Source: Chakrabartyella piscis
Lineage (GTDB): Bacteria; Bacillota; Clostridia; Lachnospirales; Anaerotignaceae
Direction: 5' to 3'
DNA: 64,000 bases
Assembly: GCA_030067835.1 (NCBI GenBank)
Contig: CP092441.1
Location: forward strand, 1,736,001 to 1,800,000
The notes beneath the pieces were generated by a model that worked only from the letters and a program-made list of their open reading frames with translations, had not been told where the DNA came from and did not search any database. Position numbers and translations under genes: made by a program. Shown here piece by piece: positions 34,701 through 42,531 of this stretch; positions within the stretch are counted from its first letter, which is position 1, and every line of letters begins with the position of its first letter.

Positions 34701-34871
34701 ACTGGCTTCTCCATAAAATGCAAAGCAAATGGCATCAAAAATAGTGGTTTTACCAGCACCCGTATCACCACTGATGAGGAACAATCCACTGCTACCTATT
34801 TTCTCAAAATCCACTTTCACCATATTCCCAAAGGGTCCAAAAGCAGATATTTTTAAGAATTTTGGTTTCAT
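31779..34871 (-). CDS. sbcC: exonuclease subunit SbcC (SMC-like ATPase)
   Basis: This is the ATPase partner of SbcD in the nuclease that opens DNA hairpins and processes protein-blocked ends. The 1030-residue protein has an N-terminal P-loop (SGDTGAGKTTIFDAI), two long coiled-coil arms separated by the zinc-hook motif CPVC near residue 525, and a C-terminal ABC signature (VKSLSGGESFKASLSLALG) with Walker B in FIDEGFGSLD. Size and order are typical. It overlaps sbcD by four bases (ATGA), so the two subunits are translated in step. It acts on the nucleoid in the cytosol. Confidence 0.95.
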   Translation of the reverse strand: MKPKFLKISAFGPFGNMVKVDFEKIGSSGLFLISGDTGAGKTTIFDAICFAFYGEASGSVRSTDGVRSHFAIADTKTFVELEFTHKGDTYKITRSPSYARAKKNGDGMTTVPAEATLSKDGMVLSDGNTPVKNAVTELLGLDAKQFKQISMIAQGEFLELLHADSSKRGLIFRKIFHTDLFSEFQQLLKEQEKEARIAFEDSGKFLLQYMNQLDEDVVAKDALYDVDTFLVKQKGILFQSQKDFAGIEGKWKQSQEESSSLKEEIAKGELINRQIVTLKQTKEDLIALEQQEEVKLVEMKGLQLQRKALDYIAPIANEKNRIQLQLEIATKEVETYEKSIAVLTPVFQEKEKEKERLEETKVALDGERIRLQKLEEHLQLFDEKELVETNLAKNRAFLENIEQKKQEIQRDMEQKSKGIEAAQKQVQEKSKLEREQLILQQKMEKEQERKVKLDGLLLDQKKLEQEINKLNAMRREYKQVEQKYQEIEKMREQVEIAYLGAQAGNLAENLIEGDACPVCGSLHHPNIAKIPDEAPTKETWEKWKKKEAEAFSQQEKIRTEGKAQSTICSAIKERLEADCSVEQIQITEIAETIATWQNGYAILEQNKKELQTQQIALQELEATIEKDMTALENYKSFLEITVQEQKNIASVVHGLQGEWKGFQNRLGDTKKEDMERNIASLKRYIEQEDKDRAWIVQLWQQKKEELSEQQTMLVEKKRQKQELQGNLNKKTKELALELEKQGFVNPEAYKSNLPESRMILETMESENRGYFTKLENTKELFQAAKKGVGEEAVVVDLVALQEKEQTITNQLMELEVQKLERGKTIAILQQLLEKAEEQWKFRQKAEAIYLPIAELSKAANGDLQGIGALKITFEVYVQMFYFDQILQAANQRLHDMTAGRYALVRAEGTRDKRSQTGLDMEVIDYYTGTTRSVKSLSGGESFKASLSLALGLADVIQMYAGGVDIETMFIDEGFGSLDENSREQAIEVLQRLSDGKRLVGIVSHVSELKESIEKKILVQKSTNGSKIQIG

Positions 34872-36004
34872 CTGCCATCACCTCCTAAGTTTTGCCAAAT
34901 CTTTTGCACCAATACACGTTGGGTATCATCCAATTCTTTGTTGGTTTGTTGCAAGAAAAAATCTGCAAACATATCTTCTGGTTTGTTTTTCTCCAAGGTG
35001 AATTTTTCCAATTGGATACCTTTGCCACCTGTATTCATAATGTCCAAAGTCATAATATTGGGATAGATATTTCTCAGCTTTCCAAGTGGGTCATAATGCA
35101 TCTTTTCATCGGTCAAAACCACACGCATATAATCATTGGAACCACCATTTTTTCTACCTTCTTCCAACAATTCTTCTAAACCACCACAGAGTTCTCCCAA
35201 TGGATGCAATGGTTCTAGTGGAATTTGTTTGATATCTATATTTCCTTTTTCTTGCAAATCCACTAGCGTTACAGATTTACCACGTCTGATTTCAGAAAAG
35301 GAATATGCCAATGGTGAACCTGCATAACGAATGGTATCTTTGCCAATTCTTTGGGGACTATGCAAATGTCCCAGTGCTGTGTAATCAAATGGAAAGAATA
35401 CCGTTGCATCCACATGGTCAATGCTACCTAAAGATACTGTTTCAGAATCGCTTTCTTCTGCAATACCTTTCCATGTGACAAATTGATGGGATACAATGAC
35501 ATTACGCTTGGTTTCGTCAATTTTCGTATGTTTGACCACTGTTTGAATGCCATCTTGATAGGAAACCACTGCATCTTCTGGGAAATAGGATGCAACTATA
35601 GCTGGTTTTACAAATGGAAGCAAATAGAAATGCACTTCTCCAAATGCATCTTCTTTGACAATGTGTTGCAATTCCCCTTGGAATGTACCGGCAATATACA
35701 ATTCTCTATCTTCCAACAAACGGCTACCAAAATCCAAACGTGTGGCAGAATCATGATTTCCAGATATGAGAAAAACAGCTACTTTTCGTTTCACCAGCTC
35801 TGTCAAAAAAGTATCCAAAAGTTTGGTTGCTTCTGCCGGCGGTATGGGTTTGTCATATACATCACCTGCAATGAGCACACAATCTGGTTGTTCTGTATCC
35901 ACCATATCTAAAATTTGGTTCAAGATATATGTTTGGTCTTCTAGCATCGAAAATTCGTGTACACGTTTTCCAATATGCAAATCCCCTAAATGCATCAGTT
36001 TCAT
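34868..36004 (-). CDS. sbcD: exonuclease subunit SbcD (Mre11-type nuclease)
   Basis: This calcineurin-like phosphoesterase (378 residues) forms the SbcCD complex and cleaves DNA hairpins and double-strand ends with manganese. Metal-binding motifs are in order: MHLGDLHIGKRV at residues 4-15, LIAGDVYD near 45, and LISGNHDS near 80. VSHQFVTW and ALGHLHSPQR follow further on. The C-terminal capping domain (DUF-type SbcD_C) follows. The gene opens the sbcD-sbcC pair, and no strong promoter is seen in the 32 bases before its start other than the end of the upstream terminator. Function is confident from motifs and partner. Confidence 0.95.
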   Translation of the reverse strand: MKLMHLGDLHIGKRVHEFSMLEDQTYILNQILDMVDTEQPDCVLIAGDVYDKPIPPAEATKLLDTFLTELVKRKVAVFLISGNHDSATRLDFGSRLLEDRELYIAGTFQGELQHIVKEDAFGEVHFYLLPFVKPAIVASYFPEDAVVSYQDGIQTVVKHTKIDETKRNVIVSHQFVTWKGIAEESDSETVSLGSIDHVDATVFFPFDYTALGHLHSPQRIGKDTIRYAGSPLAYSFSEIRRGKSVTLVDLQEKGNIDIKQIPLEPLHPLGELCGGLEELLEEGRKNGGSNDYMRVVLTDEKMHYDPLGKLRNIYPNIMTLDIMNTGGKGIQLEKFTLEKNKPEDMFADFFLQQTNKELDDTQRVLVQKIWQNLGGDGR

Positions 36005-36027
36005 GTTGTCACCTCAATTTTATATAG

Positions 36028-36056
36028 CAAAAGGCTATTGAAATAATCAACAGCCT
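36028..36056 (-). terminator. terminator of the flavin oxidoreductase gene
   Basis: AGGCTATTG (36032-36040) pairs with CAACAGCCT (36048-36056) with one mismatch, and on the minus strand TTTTGC follows. Confidence 0.6.
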
Positions 36057-36073
36057 ACACATTTTTCTATTAT

Positions 36074-36658
36074 TTAAAAGTCCTTTGCAACTGCAAGCGC
36101 TTCTTTTTTTGCATCATTCATAATGTCTACAACAGGTCTTGCTCCTGTATCCAAACCATCTGCTGCCACACAAACATATGCATCAATGCCAAAGAATTGA
36201 CACATGGTTTTCAGATACAAAGAACCCATTTCCATTGGGGAATCGTTGAAGAATCCACCTCTGGAAGTTAAAAATACCATTTTTGTTGCTTTACACAAGC
36301 CAAACATACCTGTTTCATCACAACCAAAGGTAATGCCATCTACACAGATATTTTCAATGTATACCTTCAACAATGCTGGAAAGCTCAAATCCCAAAATGG
36401 TGCTGCTACTACGATTTTATCATAGCTTGCAAATGCATGTGCATAGTCAAAACGTGGATGTGTTTTATCATCTTTTTCCAACAATACTTGTCTTTCTTCA
36501 AAGAAATCACCCATCATATAGGATAGATTTTCTTGCATTAAGTTCAATTCTGTGATTTCATATCTATCTTTTATGGCATCCAAAAAACAATCTGCCAATT
36601 CTTTGCTACGAGACTCATTTTCACGGATACAACAATTGATGTACAATACCTTTTCCAT
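36074..36658 (-). CDS. NAD(P)H-dependent flavin oxidoreductase (AzoR/flavodoxin-like fold)
   Basis: This 194-residue cytosolic flavoprotein probably uses FMN and NAD(P)H to reduce quinones, azo compounds or similar acceptors. The flavodoxin-like pattern is visible. The phosphate loop region is INCCIRENESRS near the N-terminus, the flavin-contacting AAPFWDLSFPALLKVYIENI lies in the middle, and VFLTSRGGFFNDSP matches the AzoR loop. The gene is immediately downstream of the pfkB-type kinase gene (16-base gap) and ends with a terminator. It is thus the last gene of the unit that starts with the two small permeases. Its physiological substrate is unknown. Confidence 0.82.
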   Translation of the reverse strand: MEKVLYINCCIRENESRSKELADCFLDAIKDRYEITELNLMQENLSYMMGDFFEERQVLLEKDDKTHPRFDYAHAFASYDKIVVAAPFWDLSFPALLKVYIENICVDGITFGCDETGMFGLCKATKMVFLTSRGGFFNDSPMEMGSLYLKTMCQFFGIDAYVCVAADGLDTGARPVVDIMNDAKKEALAVAKDF

Positions 36659-36674
36659 TTCAAATCCTCCTATA

Positions 36675-37598
36675 TCAATCCAAAATTTTCACTTCTAATA
36701 TTGGTAGTTCTTGATTTGCCATCACTGCGTCCACTTCTTCTTTGCTAGGAACAGAGTCAGATGCACCTTTTTTACCAATTGCCAAAGCACTGGCTGTAGT
36801 TGCCAATTGCAACGCTTCTGAAATTTCCATATCATGCAACACACCATATGTGAAGTAGCCACAGAAGGTATCTCCAGCTGCTGTGGTATCCACAACCGAA
36901 ACCTTATGACATGGAATTTGATATCGTTTACCATTTGTGGCACAGATGGCACCACGACTACCCAAAGTCAAAAGCACATTCACATTTGGATATTTTTCTT
37001 GCAAAACACCAATGATTTCTTCTTCTATTGCACAACCTGCAATTTGTGCACCTTCTACTTCATTGACAAACAACCAATCCAACAAATCTAATGGATATTC
37101 CAATACTTTTGCATCCATAGGTGCTGCATTGAGCACCACCAAAAGTCCTCTTTTATGTGCTTCTTCAATGATATACCCAACCAAATTGGTTTCGTTTTGC
37201 AACAACACCAAGCCTTCGTTTCCAAAAACATCCAAAACAGAATTGATATATTCTTTTGTCAAAATTTGATTGGTTCCACCATACAACAAAATACAGTTTT
37301 GACCAGCACCATCCACTTGAATGATGGCGTGTCCACAACTACTTTCCACAAAGGATATATTGGATACATCCACTTGATTTTCTGCCAATTTATCCTTTAA
37401 AAATGTACCTTCTTTGCCCAAATAACCTGCATGGTACACTATATTTCCTGCTTTTGCTGCTGCAATGGATTGGTTCAAACCTTTGCCACCACTATTGATG
37501 AACAATTCTGAAGAAGATAAGGTTTCACCAGCCGACACAAAATGATCCACTTGGTATACATAATCAATGTTCATAGAGCCAAAATTCAAAATTTTCAA
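36675..37598 (-). CDS. PfkB family sugar kinase, ribokinase-like
   Basis: This is a 307-residue cytosolic kinase that probably phosphorylates ribose or a related sugar. The first PfkB signature (NSGGKGLNQSIAAAKAG) near residue 33 and the second (DTTAAGDTFCGYF) near 243 with the catalytic aspartate are both clear. The start codon is TTG, placed directly after the stop of the preceding permease gene. AAGGAG lies nine bases upstream inside that gene, so translation is coupled. Neighbouring permeases and the nucleoside hydrolases elsewhere in the window fit a role in using ribose from nucleosides; this is inference. 2-Deoxyribose or another ketose are alternatives. Confidence 0.85.
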   Translation of the reverse strand: MKILNFGSMNIDYVYQVDHFVSAGETLSSSELFINSGGKGLNQSIAAAKAGNIVYHAGYLGKEGTFLKDKLAENQVDVSNISFVESSCGHAIIQVDGAGQNCILLYGGTNQILTKEYINSVLDVFGNEGLVLLQNETNLVGYIIEEAHKRGLLVVLNAAPMDAKVLEYPLDLLDWLFVNEVEGAQIAGCAIEEEIIGVLQEKYPNVNVLLTLGSRGAICATNGKRYQIPCHKVSVVDTTAAGDTFCGYFTYGVLHDMEISEALQLATTASALAIGKKGASDSVPSKEEVDAVMANQELPILEVKILD

Positions 37599-38060
37599 TT
37601 ATGCCAACTCCTTTTCTTCTTCCTGTTTGATACCATTCATAATTTTTTCTTTCCAAGATACACCCACTAGAATCAAGAAAATCCCAAGCAATCTGGCAAT
37701 GTGGAATTTTCCAAAGAAAAGATAATCCAAAATGATGGTTGCCAAAAGCTGTCCAAACAACAACAAAATGGTGGATGCAGATGACCCTTTCTTTTGTGTG
37801 CCAATGACAAGCAAAACCAAAGCCACCAAACCACAAACACTACCCAAATAGAACAAAGGTGGTACTGTTTTCATATAACTCAATGTGAAATCAGAACCAT
37901 TGCCTGTTGCAAAAATCAAAATCAAAGATGCTACACTGGCACCCCAATAGTTGATGAGGGACCCTTTTGTTGCACCAAAACATTCACCAGCCTTGGTATT
38001 CACCATATTGCTCATGGAACTGAGCATTCCACTACAAACTGCTACGATATAATAAATCAT
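37599..38060 (-). CDS. small DMT-superfamily permease subunit (DUF606/YdcZ type), second copy
   Basis: This 153-residue protein has five predicted membrane helices and belongs to the DUF606 family, members of which are often encoded as tandem pairs that may form a heterodimeric transporter. The sequence GECFGATKGSLINYWGAS and the helix ending LGIFLILVGVSWKEK agree with this family. The frame is open further upstream, but GGAGG six bases before the ATG at 38060 fixes the start. It follows its paralogue (38075-38500) after 14 bases and precedes the sugar kinase, so ribose or nucleoside transport is a possible role. No experimental substrate is known to me. Confidence 0.78.
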   Translation of the reverse strand: MIYYIVAVCSGMLSSMSNMVNTKAGECFGATKGSLINYWGASVASLILIFATGNGSDFTLSYMKTVPPLFYLGSVCGLVALVLLVIGTQKKGSSASTILLLFGQLLATIILDYLFFGKFHIARLLGIFLILVGVSWKEKIMNGIKQEEEKELA

Positions 38061-38074
38061 TTTTATCCTCCAAA

Positions 38075-38500
38075 TCAAAAACAAACCACCAAAAGTACGC
38101 CTGCAATAACCAACATATAACTTGGTAATTGTTTCAATTGAAATTTCTTTTGTTTGAGTCCAAACCAACCATTGTGGTCAATGATTGCAGATGAAATCAG
38201 CTGACCCACAACCGATAAACTGAGCATTGCGGTTGCACCAACTGCCACAGTACACCAACTGCTTGTGGTTACAATAATCAAGCCCATAATCCCTACAATA
38301 TAAACATATTTTGGTGCTCCTCGAAAATCAAAATCGTCTTTTCCTTGGGCTTTTACATAAATCAACAAAAGCACCGCTGCAATGAAATGCACAAAGAAAC
38401 AAACAGTAAACAAACTATAATATGTACTCAATTGTCCATTGAAAGAAACCATCATTCCTTGCAACAAACCAGCTATTGCCAAAATTACAAAATAAATCAT
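38075..38500 (-). CDS. small DMT-superfamily permease subunit (DUF606/YdcZ type), first copy
   Basis: This 141-residue, five-helix membrane protein is paralogous to the next gene. Matching features are the N-terminal GLLQGMMVSFNGQLSTYYS and the central SLSVVGQLISSAIIDHNGWFGL, where the Gly-Gln-Leu of the fourth helix is conserved in both copies. The longer open frame begins at 38566 in a structured intergenic repeat, but AGGAGG six bases before the ATG at 38500 gives the real start. It opens a four-gene unit: permease, permease, sugar kinase, oxidoreductase. The promoter must lie within or beyond the structured element at 38527-38760. Confidence 0.78.
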   Translation of the reverse strand: MIYFVILAIAGLLQGMMVSFNGQLSTYYSLFTVCFFVHFIAAVLLLIYVKAQGKDDFDFRGAPKYVYIVGIMGLIIVTTSSWCTVAVGATAMLSLSVVGQLISSAIIDHNGWFGLKQKKFQLKQLPSYMLVIAGVLLVVCF

Positions 38501-38526
38501 ATTGCCTCCTATTTTCATTTTACAAA

Positions 38527-38760
38527 GATATCTAAAGGTATCACTGCGTGTCGAAAAAGTCGACACGCTAACTTGAAATCAGGATTTCAAGTTGTAGACA
38601 TAGGTAAAAAGCCGATTTCCTCGTACAAATGTTTCTACGAAGCATCTAGAAATCGCTTTTGTCCTCGACGAAATGCGATTCCGTCTGCGGATGAAAGTCT
38701 GCGACGCTAAAAGAAAAAAGACTTTTGGCTTTTTGACAGTCTGAGATACCTAAAGGTATC
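38527..38760. repeat. 234-base structured intergenic element with terminal GATACC-TAAA-GGTATC hairpins
   Basis: Both ends are small hairpins (GATATCTAAAGGTATC at 38527 and GATACCTAAAGGTATC at 38745). Between them are perfect stems GCGTGTCG/CGACACGC (38546-38568) and AACTTGAAATC/GATTTCAAGTT (38570-38593). A longer stem joins AAAAGCCGATTTC to GAAATCGCTTTT around an inner TCGTA/TACGA hairpin, and AAAGTCT/AGACTTT pairs near 38695-38723. The motif TCTAGA before the 3' stem strand and the ACC-TAAA-GGT hairpin are shared with the element at 31043-31321. The rest of the 38501-38881 gap is AT-rich and presumably holds promoters. Confidence 0.65.
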
Positions 38761-38881
38761 ATACCATAGAACTGCTTTTCTATCAAATCCTATTCCTTTG
38801 CTTTTTGAATATTATTTGCTTTTTTATAGAAAATACGATAGAGTAAAAGATATCATATCGAATAATTAAGGAGGTTTTTCT

Positions 38882-39625
38882 ATGTCTAATTTGCAACCAC
38901 ATATTCAGCTTGACGATTCCCATGGTGTGAAATATGCCATTATGCCAGGTGATCCTGCTCGTTTGGATCGCATTGCTCCATTTTTAGACGATGTCCAAGA
39001 AATTATGTTCAATAGAGAATATCGTAGCTTAACAGGATACTATAAAGGTGTGAAAATTCTTGCCATTTCCACGGGTATGGGTGGTGCATCCACTGGAATT
39101 GCCGTGGAAGAATTGAAGCTGATTGGTATCGAAGCCATGATTCGCATTGGTAGCTGTGGTGGTTTGCAACCACAAATCAAGCTTGGTGATATTATTTTGG
39201 TAAATGGTGCTGTTTGTGATGATGGTGCTTCCAAAACATATATGCCTGCTGAATTTCCTGCTGTGCCAGATGCAAATATGTTGTTCTTCTGTATGGAAGC
39301 GGCAAAAGAAAACAACTTGCCACATCATGTGGGAATCGCCAGAAGTCATGATAGTTTCTACACAGATGAAGAAGAATCTATTGATGCTTATTGGTCTAAA
39401 AAAGGCGTTTTGGGCTGTGATATGGAAACCGCTTCTTTGTTTGTCATTGGTCATTTGCGTGGTGTGAAAGCCGCTTCTATTTTGAATAATGTAGTTGCTC
39501 CTGATGAAGATACTGCCGATAGCATTGGAGATTATGTTGCTGGTGAAGGTCTGGCTATGCAAGGTGAACGAAATGAAATTTTAGTGGCACTGGAAGCATT
39601 TGTGAAATTGGATGCTATGAAATAA
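38882..39625 (+). CDS. nucleoside phosphorylase (uridine phosphorylase-like, PNP/UDP family)
   Basis: This cytosolic enzyme splits nucleosides with phosphate into base and (deoxy)ribose-1-phosphate. The 247-residue length and motifs agree with the PNP_UDP_1 family: MPGDPARLDRIAPFLDD at the N-terminus, ISTGMGGASTGIAVEEL, RIGSCGGLQ, and the substrate-binding DMETASLFV. The similarity is greatest to uridine phosphorylases, but the purine enzyme is not excluded. AGGAGG lies seven bases before the ATG. It is monocistronic on the plus strand, divergent from the permease/kinase unit and separated from it by a structured element. It fits the nucleoside-use theme of the region. Confidence 0.88.
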   Translation: MSNLQPHIQLDDSHGVKYAIMPGDPARLDRIAPFLDDVQEIMFNREYRSLTGYYKGVKILAISTGMGGASTGIAVEELKLIGIEAMIRIGSCGGLQPQIKLGDIILVNGAVCDDGASKTYMPAEFPAVPDANMLFFCMEAAKENNLPHHVGIARSHDSFYTDEEESIDAYWSKKGVLGCDMETASLFVIGHLRGVKAASILNNVVAPDEDTADSIGDYVAGEGLAMQGERNEILVALEAFVKLDAMK

Positions 39626-39681
39626 GGGTTGTTTATATTTTACGTGGTATCACCAAACATAAATGTGTAATTGTAACCAAC

Positions 39682-39705
39682 GGGTAACGAAACGTCACCC
39701 CTACA
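39682..39705. repeat. GTAGGG-flanked hairpin repeat, copy 3
   Basis: GGGTAACG and CGTCACCC form an eight-base stem with one mismatch and loop AAA, followed by CTACA. The outer GGG/CCC and the CTAC flank match the other copies while the inner stem differs. Confidence 0.6.
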
Positions 39706-39742
39706 AGCCAAACGTTACTACACAAAATAAGCATACAAATAA

Positions 39743-39795
39743 AACAGGCGTATACATTCATCTTAATTTGTGAACGATACGCCTTATTATTTTAT
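39743..39795. terminator. bidirectional terminator
   Basis: AGGCGTAT (39746-39753) pairs with ATACGCCT (39777-39784) around a 23-base loop. A T-rich tract follows on the plus strand and a weaker one on the minus strand. It lies between the converging phosphorylase and amidohydrolase genes. Confidence 0.65.
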
Positions 39796-41375
39796 TTTCT
39801 TTGATACACAATCTTCCCATCAAAAATGGTCATATCCACTTGCATATCTCCAATTTCTTCTGGTGTTTTATCCTCAAATTTGGAATCCAACAGAACCAAA
39901 TCTGCCCATTTTCCTACTTCCAAAGAACCCTTATCCCTTTCTTTATATTCTGCATAGGCACCATTGAAGGTGATACAACGAAGTGCATCTTCCAATGAAA
40001 TCCCCTGTGCAACACCCAATCGATCCCATTCATTGATTTTACGATTCATGGCACTGGCTATCCCTTTCAAAGGACTTGCATTTTGAATACAAGGCCAATC
40101 TGATGCAATGGTACACATAATTTTTCTGTCCAATGCTGCTTGTATGGGTATGATGCGATTGCACCTTTCTCCATAATGCACACGATATGCTTCACCCCAA
40201 ATGGGTAAAAAAGCAGGATTGAACGTAGGAATTACACCAAGTTTTGCAATCCAATCCAACAAATCATCTGGACACAAGAAGCAATGTTCAATGCGATTTC
40301 TTGCATTTGGCTTTTCATCACCATCTGCTCTGGCAACCAGTTCATATCCTTTCAACATGGTTTCAATGGCTCTATCTCCTACAGCATGTCCTGTGAATTG
40401 ACATTGACCTTCATCTGCTTCCAACATTGCTTTTTCCAAACAGAAAATTTGTGTTGTCAATGGATGTACTGCTTCTGTGTCAGATAGAGGTTCTCTTGTG
40501 GCACAAGTTCCTGCTGCTGCACTGCCATCTACAAATAATTTCAGTGGTCCATAATGGAATTTCCTAGTACCAACTTTTCTGAAATTTTCAACACTTTTGG
40601 ACACATCCCAATCAGTAATTCCAATTTGCATTGGATAGATACGCATATCCAACTCCTCACTGATTTCTTCTAAAAACATAGGTGAACAAATACCACCTGC
40701 ATCATGAACAGAAGTGATTCCCACTGTATGCAAATAAGAAACCGCTTTTTTGACCAATTCCAAACTTTCTGCCTTGGTACGCTTTGGCATGACATATTCT
40801 CGTATGGGATGCAAGCCATTTTCTTTGAAACAACCATCTGGATTGCCTTCTTGGTTCAAAATCACATCTTCATCTGGAAATTTTTCTGGATTGACAAAAT
40901 AATTCACCTCTTCCATCAATTTTGTATTGATCACTGCATTGTGACCATTGGAAAATCCCAAGTATACTGCCACATCTGGAAAGACTGCATCCAATTCAAA
41001 TCGTGTTGGATATCTATTTTCTTTCAGTGCCATTGGATTCAATTGGTTTCCCACAAGCAATTTCTTTTCTGGATATTTTTTTGCATATTTCTTCATTTTT
41101 TCCAGTATATCGGAAATGGTATGCACACCCGCTTCCCTTGATAAATCCACACCACTCCAAATCATATCCCCCATAGAAAGATGCACATGACTATCAATGA
41201 ATCCCGGTAAAAGTGCTTTTCCTTTGCAATCTATTTTTTGTGTATTCTTCTTTGCAAGTGCCAAAACTTCTTGGTTTGAACCTACAAACGTGATTCGGTT
41301 TCCTTCTAACAAAACCGCTTCTGCTATCTCATTGTTTTGATTTATGGTGTGTACCACCGCATTGTATAATATCAT
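39792..41375 (-). CDS. amidohydrolase family protein (YtcJ-like)
   Basis: This is a metal-dependent hydrolase of about 527 residues from the Amidohydro_3 group, which acts on C-N bonds of unknown substrates. The metal motif is PGFIDSHVHLSMGDM near residue 55. A later histidine cluster includes TSVHDAGG and FTGHAVGDRAIE, RIEHCF follows, and the metal aspartate is in TIASDWPCI. The start at 41375 is chosen over 41390 because GGAGG is eight bases upstream. Homologues include formamidase- and exoenzyme-regulatory-like proteins with little characterisation. It has no obvious operon partner; the flavodoxin-like gene upstream is separated by a terminator. Confidence 0.85.
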   Translation of the reverse strand: MILYNAVVHTINQNNEIAEAVLLEGNRITFVGSNQEVLALAKKNTQKIDCKGKALLPGFIDSHVHLSMGDMIWSGVDLSREAGVHTISDILEKMKKYAKKYPEKKLLVGNQLNPMALKENRYPTRFELDAVFPDVAVYLGFSNGHNAVINTKLMEEVNYFVNPEKFPDEDVILNQEGNPDGCFKENGLHPIREYVMPKRTKAESLELVKKAVSYLHTVGITSVHDAGGICSPMFLEEISEELDMRIYPMQIGITDWDVSKSVENFRKVGTRKFHYGPLKLFVDGSAAAGTCATREPLSDTEAVHPLTTQIFCLEKAMLEADEGQCQFTGHAVGDRAIETMLKGYELVARADGDEKPNARNRIEHCFLCPDDLLDWIAKLGVIPTFNPAFLPIWGEAYRVHYGERCNRIIPIQAALDRKIMCTIASDWPCIQNASPLKGIASAMNRKINEWDRLGVAQGISLEDALRCITFNGAYAEYKERDKGSLEVGKWADLVLLDSKFEDKTPEEIGDMQVDMTIFDGKIVYQRK

Positions 41376-41432
41376 TTCGATTACCTCCAATTTTTTTATT
41401 TAGTATGGATGATATGAAAAGATATATACAAA

Positions 41433-41462
41433 AACCGCCTTCTCATCGCTGAAAAGACGGTT
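41433..41462 (-). terminator. terminator of the giant-protein operon
   Basis: AACCGCCTT pairs with AAGACGGTT with one wobble around a 12-base loop, and a T-run follows on the minus strand right after the flavodoxin-like gene. Confidence 0.75.
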
Positions 41463-41466
41463 ACTT

Positions 41467-42531
41467 TTATTTACGCAAGAACAAATCATTCATACGTTCT
41501 GCATATGCAACAATACGTTCTTCAATTCCTTCTACTTTCATAATGCTTTGTGGATCATTTGCAGTTTCAATCATTGCAAATTCTGCTGGCAAACGGAATG
41601 TTTTATTCATGCTCATAGAACCAAGAATCTGTTCTGCAACAATATTTCCACCACTATAACCAGAAATGACAATAGCATAAATGGCTTTGTTGTAAAATGC
41701 AGTTTTGCGGAACAACGCAGTCAAACGATTGACAAATGCAGATATATTGGCACTGACAGCATCGTTGTAGTTGGGTGCCAAAATCATCAATGCATCTGCA
41801 CGCAAAATAGCTGGATATATTTCTTCTGTGATGACGCCACCATAGAAACAACTGCCCATTTCGCTAAAATGCTTGCATGTGACAAAAGGGCACCCGCAAC
41901 AATCCATCACTGTACCATTTTGCAATGAAATTTCACGTACTTCCCAATTTGGCAAATATTTTTCTATTTCGTTCCACAAAGTCAATGTATTGGAAGTTTT
42001 GCGACTGCTGGCATGCAACACCAACAAACGTGGTTTCACTCTTTTTTCTTCTTTGAATTCCATCAAACGTTTCAACAAATCCTTCGCTGCCAAAACGTAT
42101 GCTGTTTCATTATCTGTATGCAAGTTACTTGCCTGAATATGGAAATTATACAAAGAACTGGTGCCTTCTACCAATGCTCTACCAGGAAATGCACACCCTG
42201 CCATATTTGCAGTGAGCATCAATTCTCTGGCAACAGATTTGGTGTACAATTCACTTTCTCCATCCACCAAAACACTACCCACACTACCCAGAAACATATC
42301 TTTTTTCAGACGCATTTCCTTCAAAAAACGATAGTATTGCAAGTTGATTCCAGAAACTCCTACTGGTATTGCAAATAAAATCCTTTGATTCTGCACATCT
42401 TGCAAATTTTGTATGCAGTCAATGATACGCACTTCATAATCCTTTAAAATCTCCTCCAAAATAGAGTTGAGACGTTTGCTTCTCACTTCATCTTGGCATT
42501 TTGGATAAATCAAAGTCAGTTGTTTGTTCAC
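41467..42531 (-). CDS. two-part flavodoxin-like/iron-sulfur flavoprotein-like protein
   Basis: The C-terminal half (residues about 165-354) resembles NADPH-dependent FMN reductases. LLVLHASSRKTSNTL is the phosphate loop. A cysteine-rich segment CCGCPFVTCKHFSEMGSCFYG follows where iron-sulfur flavoproteins bind a cluster, then LMILAPNYNDAVSANISAFVNRL and VISGYSGGN. The N-terminal half also has a Rossmann-like rhythm (QLTLIYPKC, ILFAIPVGVSG) but no clear family. Length (354) is nearly twice that of a simple member. The gene overlaps the end of the dehydrogenase-like gene by four bases (ATGA). It is the last gene of the three-gene operon headed by the 1613-residue protein. It is probably redox-active in the cytosol; the partner is unknown. 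Confidence 0.65.
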   Translation of the reverse strand: MNKQLTLIYPKCQDEVRSKRLNSILEEILKDYEVRIIDCIQNLQDVQNQRILFAIPVGVSGINLQYYRFLKEMRLKKDMFLGSVGSVLVDGESELYTKSVARELMLTANMAGCAFPGRALVEGTSSLYNFHIQASNLHTDNETAYVLAAKDLLKRLMEFKEEKRVKPRLLVLHASSRKTSNTLTLWNEIEKYLPNWEVREISLQNGTVMDCCGCPFVTCKHFSEMGSCFYGGVITEEIYPAILRADALMILAPNYNDAVSANISAFVNRLTALFRKTAFYNKAIYAIVISGYSGGNIVAEQILGSMSMNKTFRLPAEFAMIETANDPQSIMKVEGIEERIVAYAERMNDLFLRK

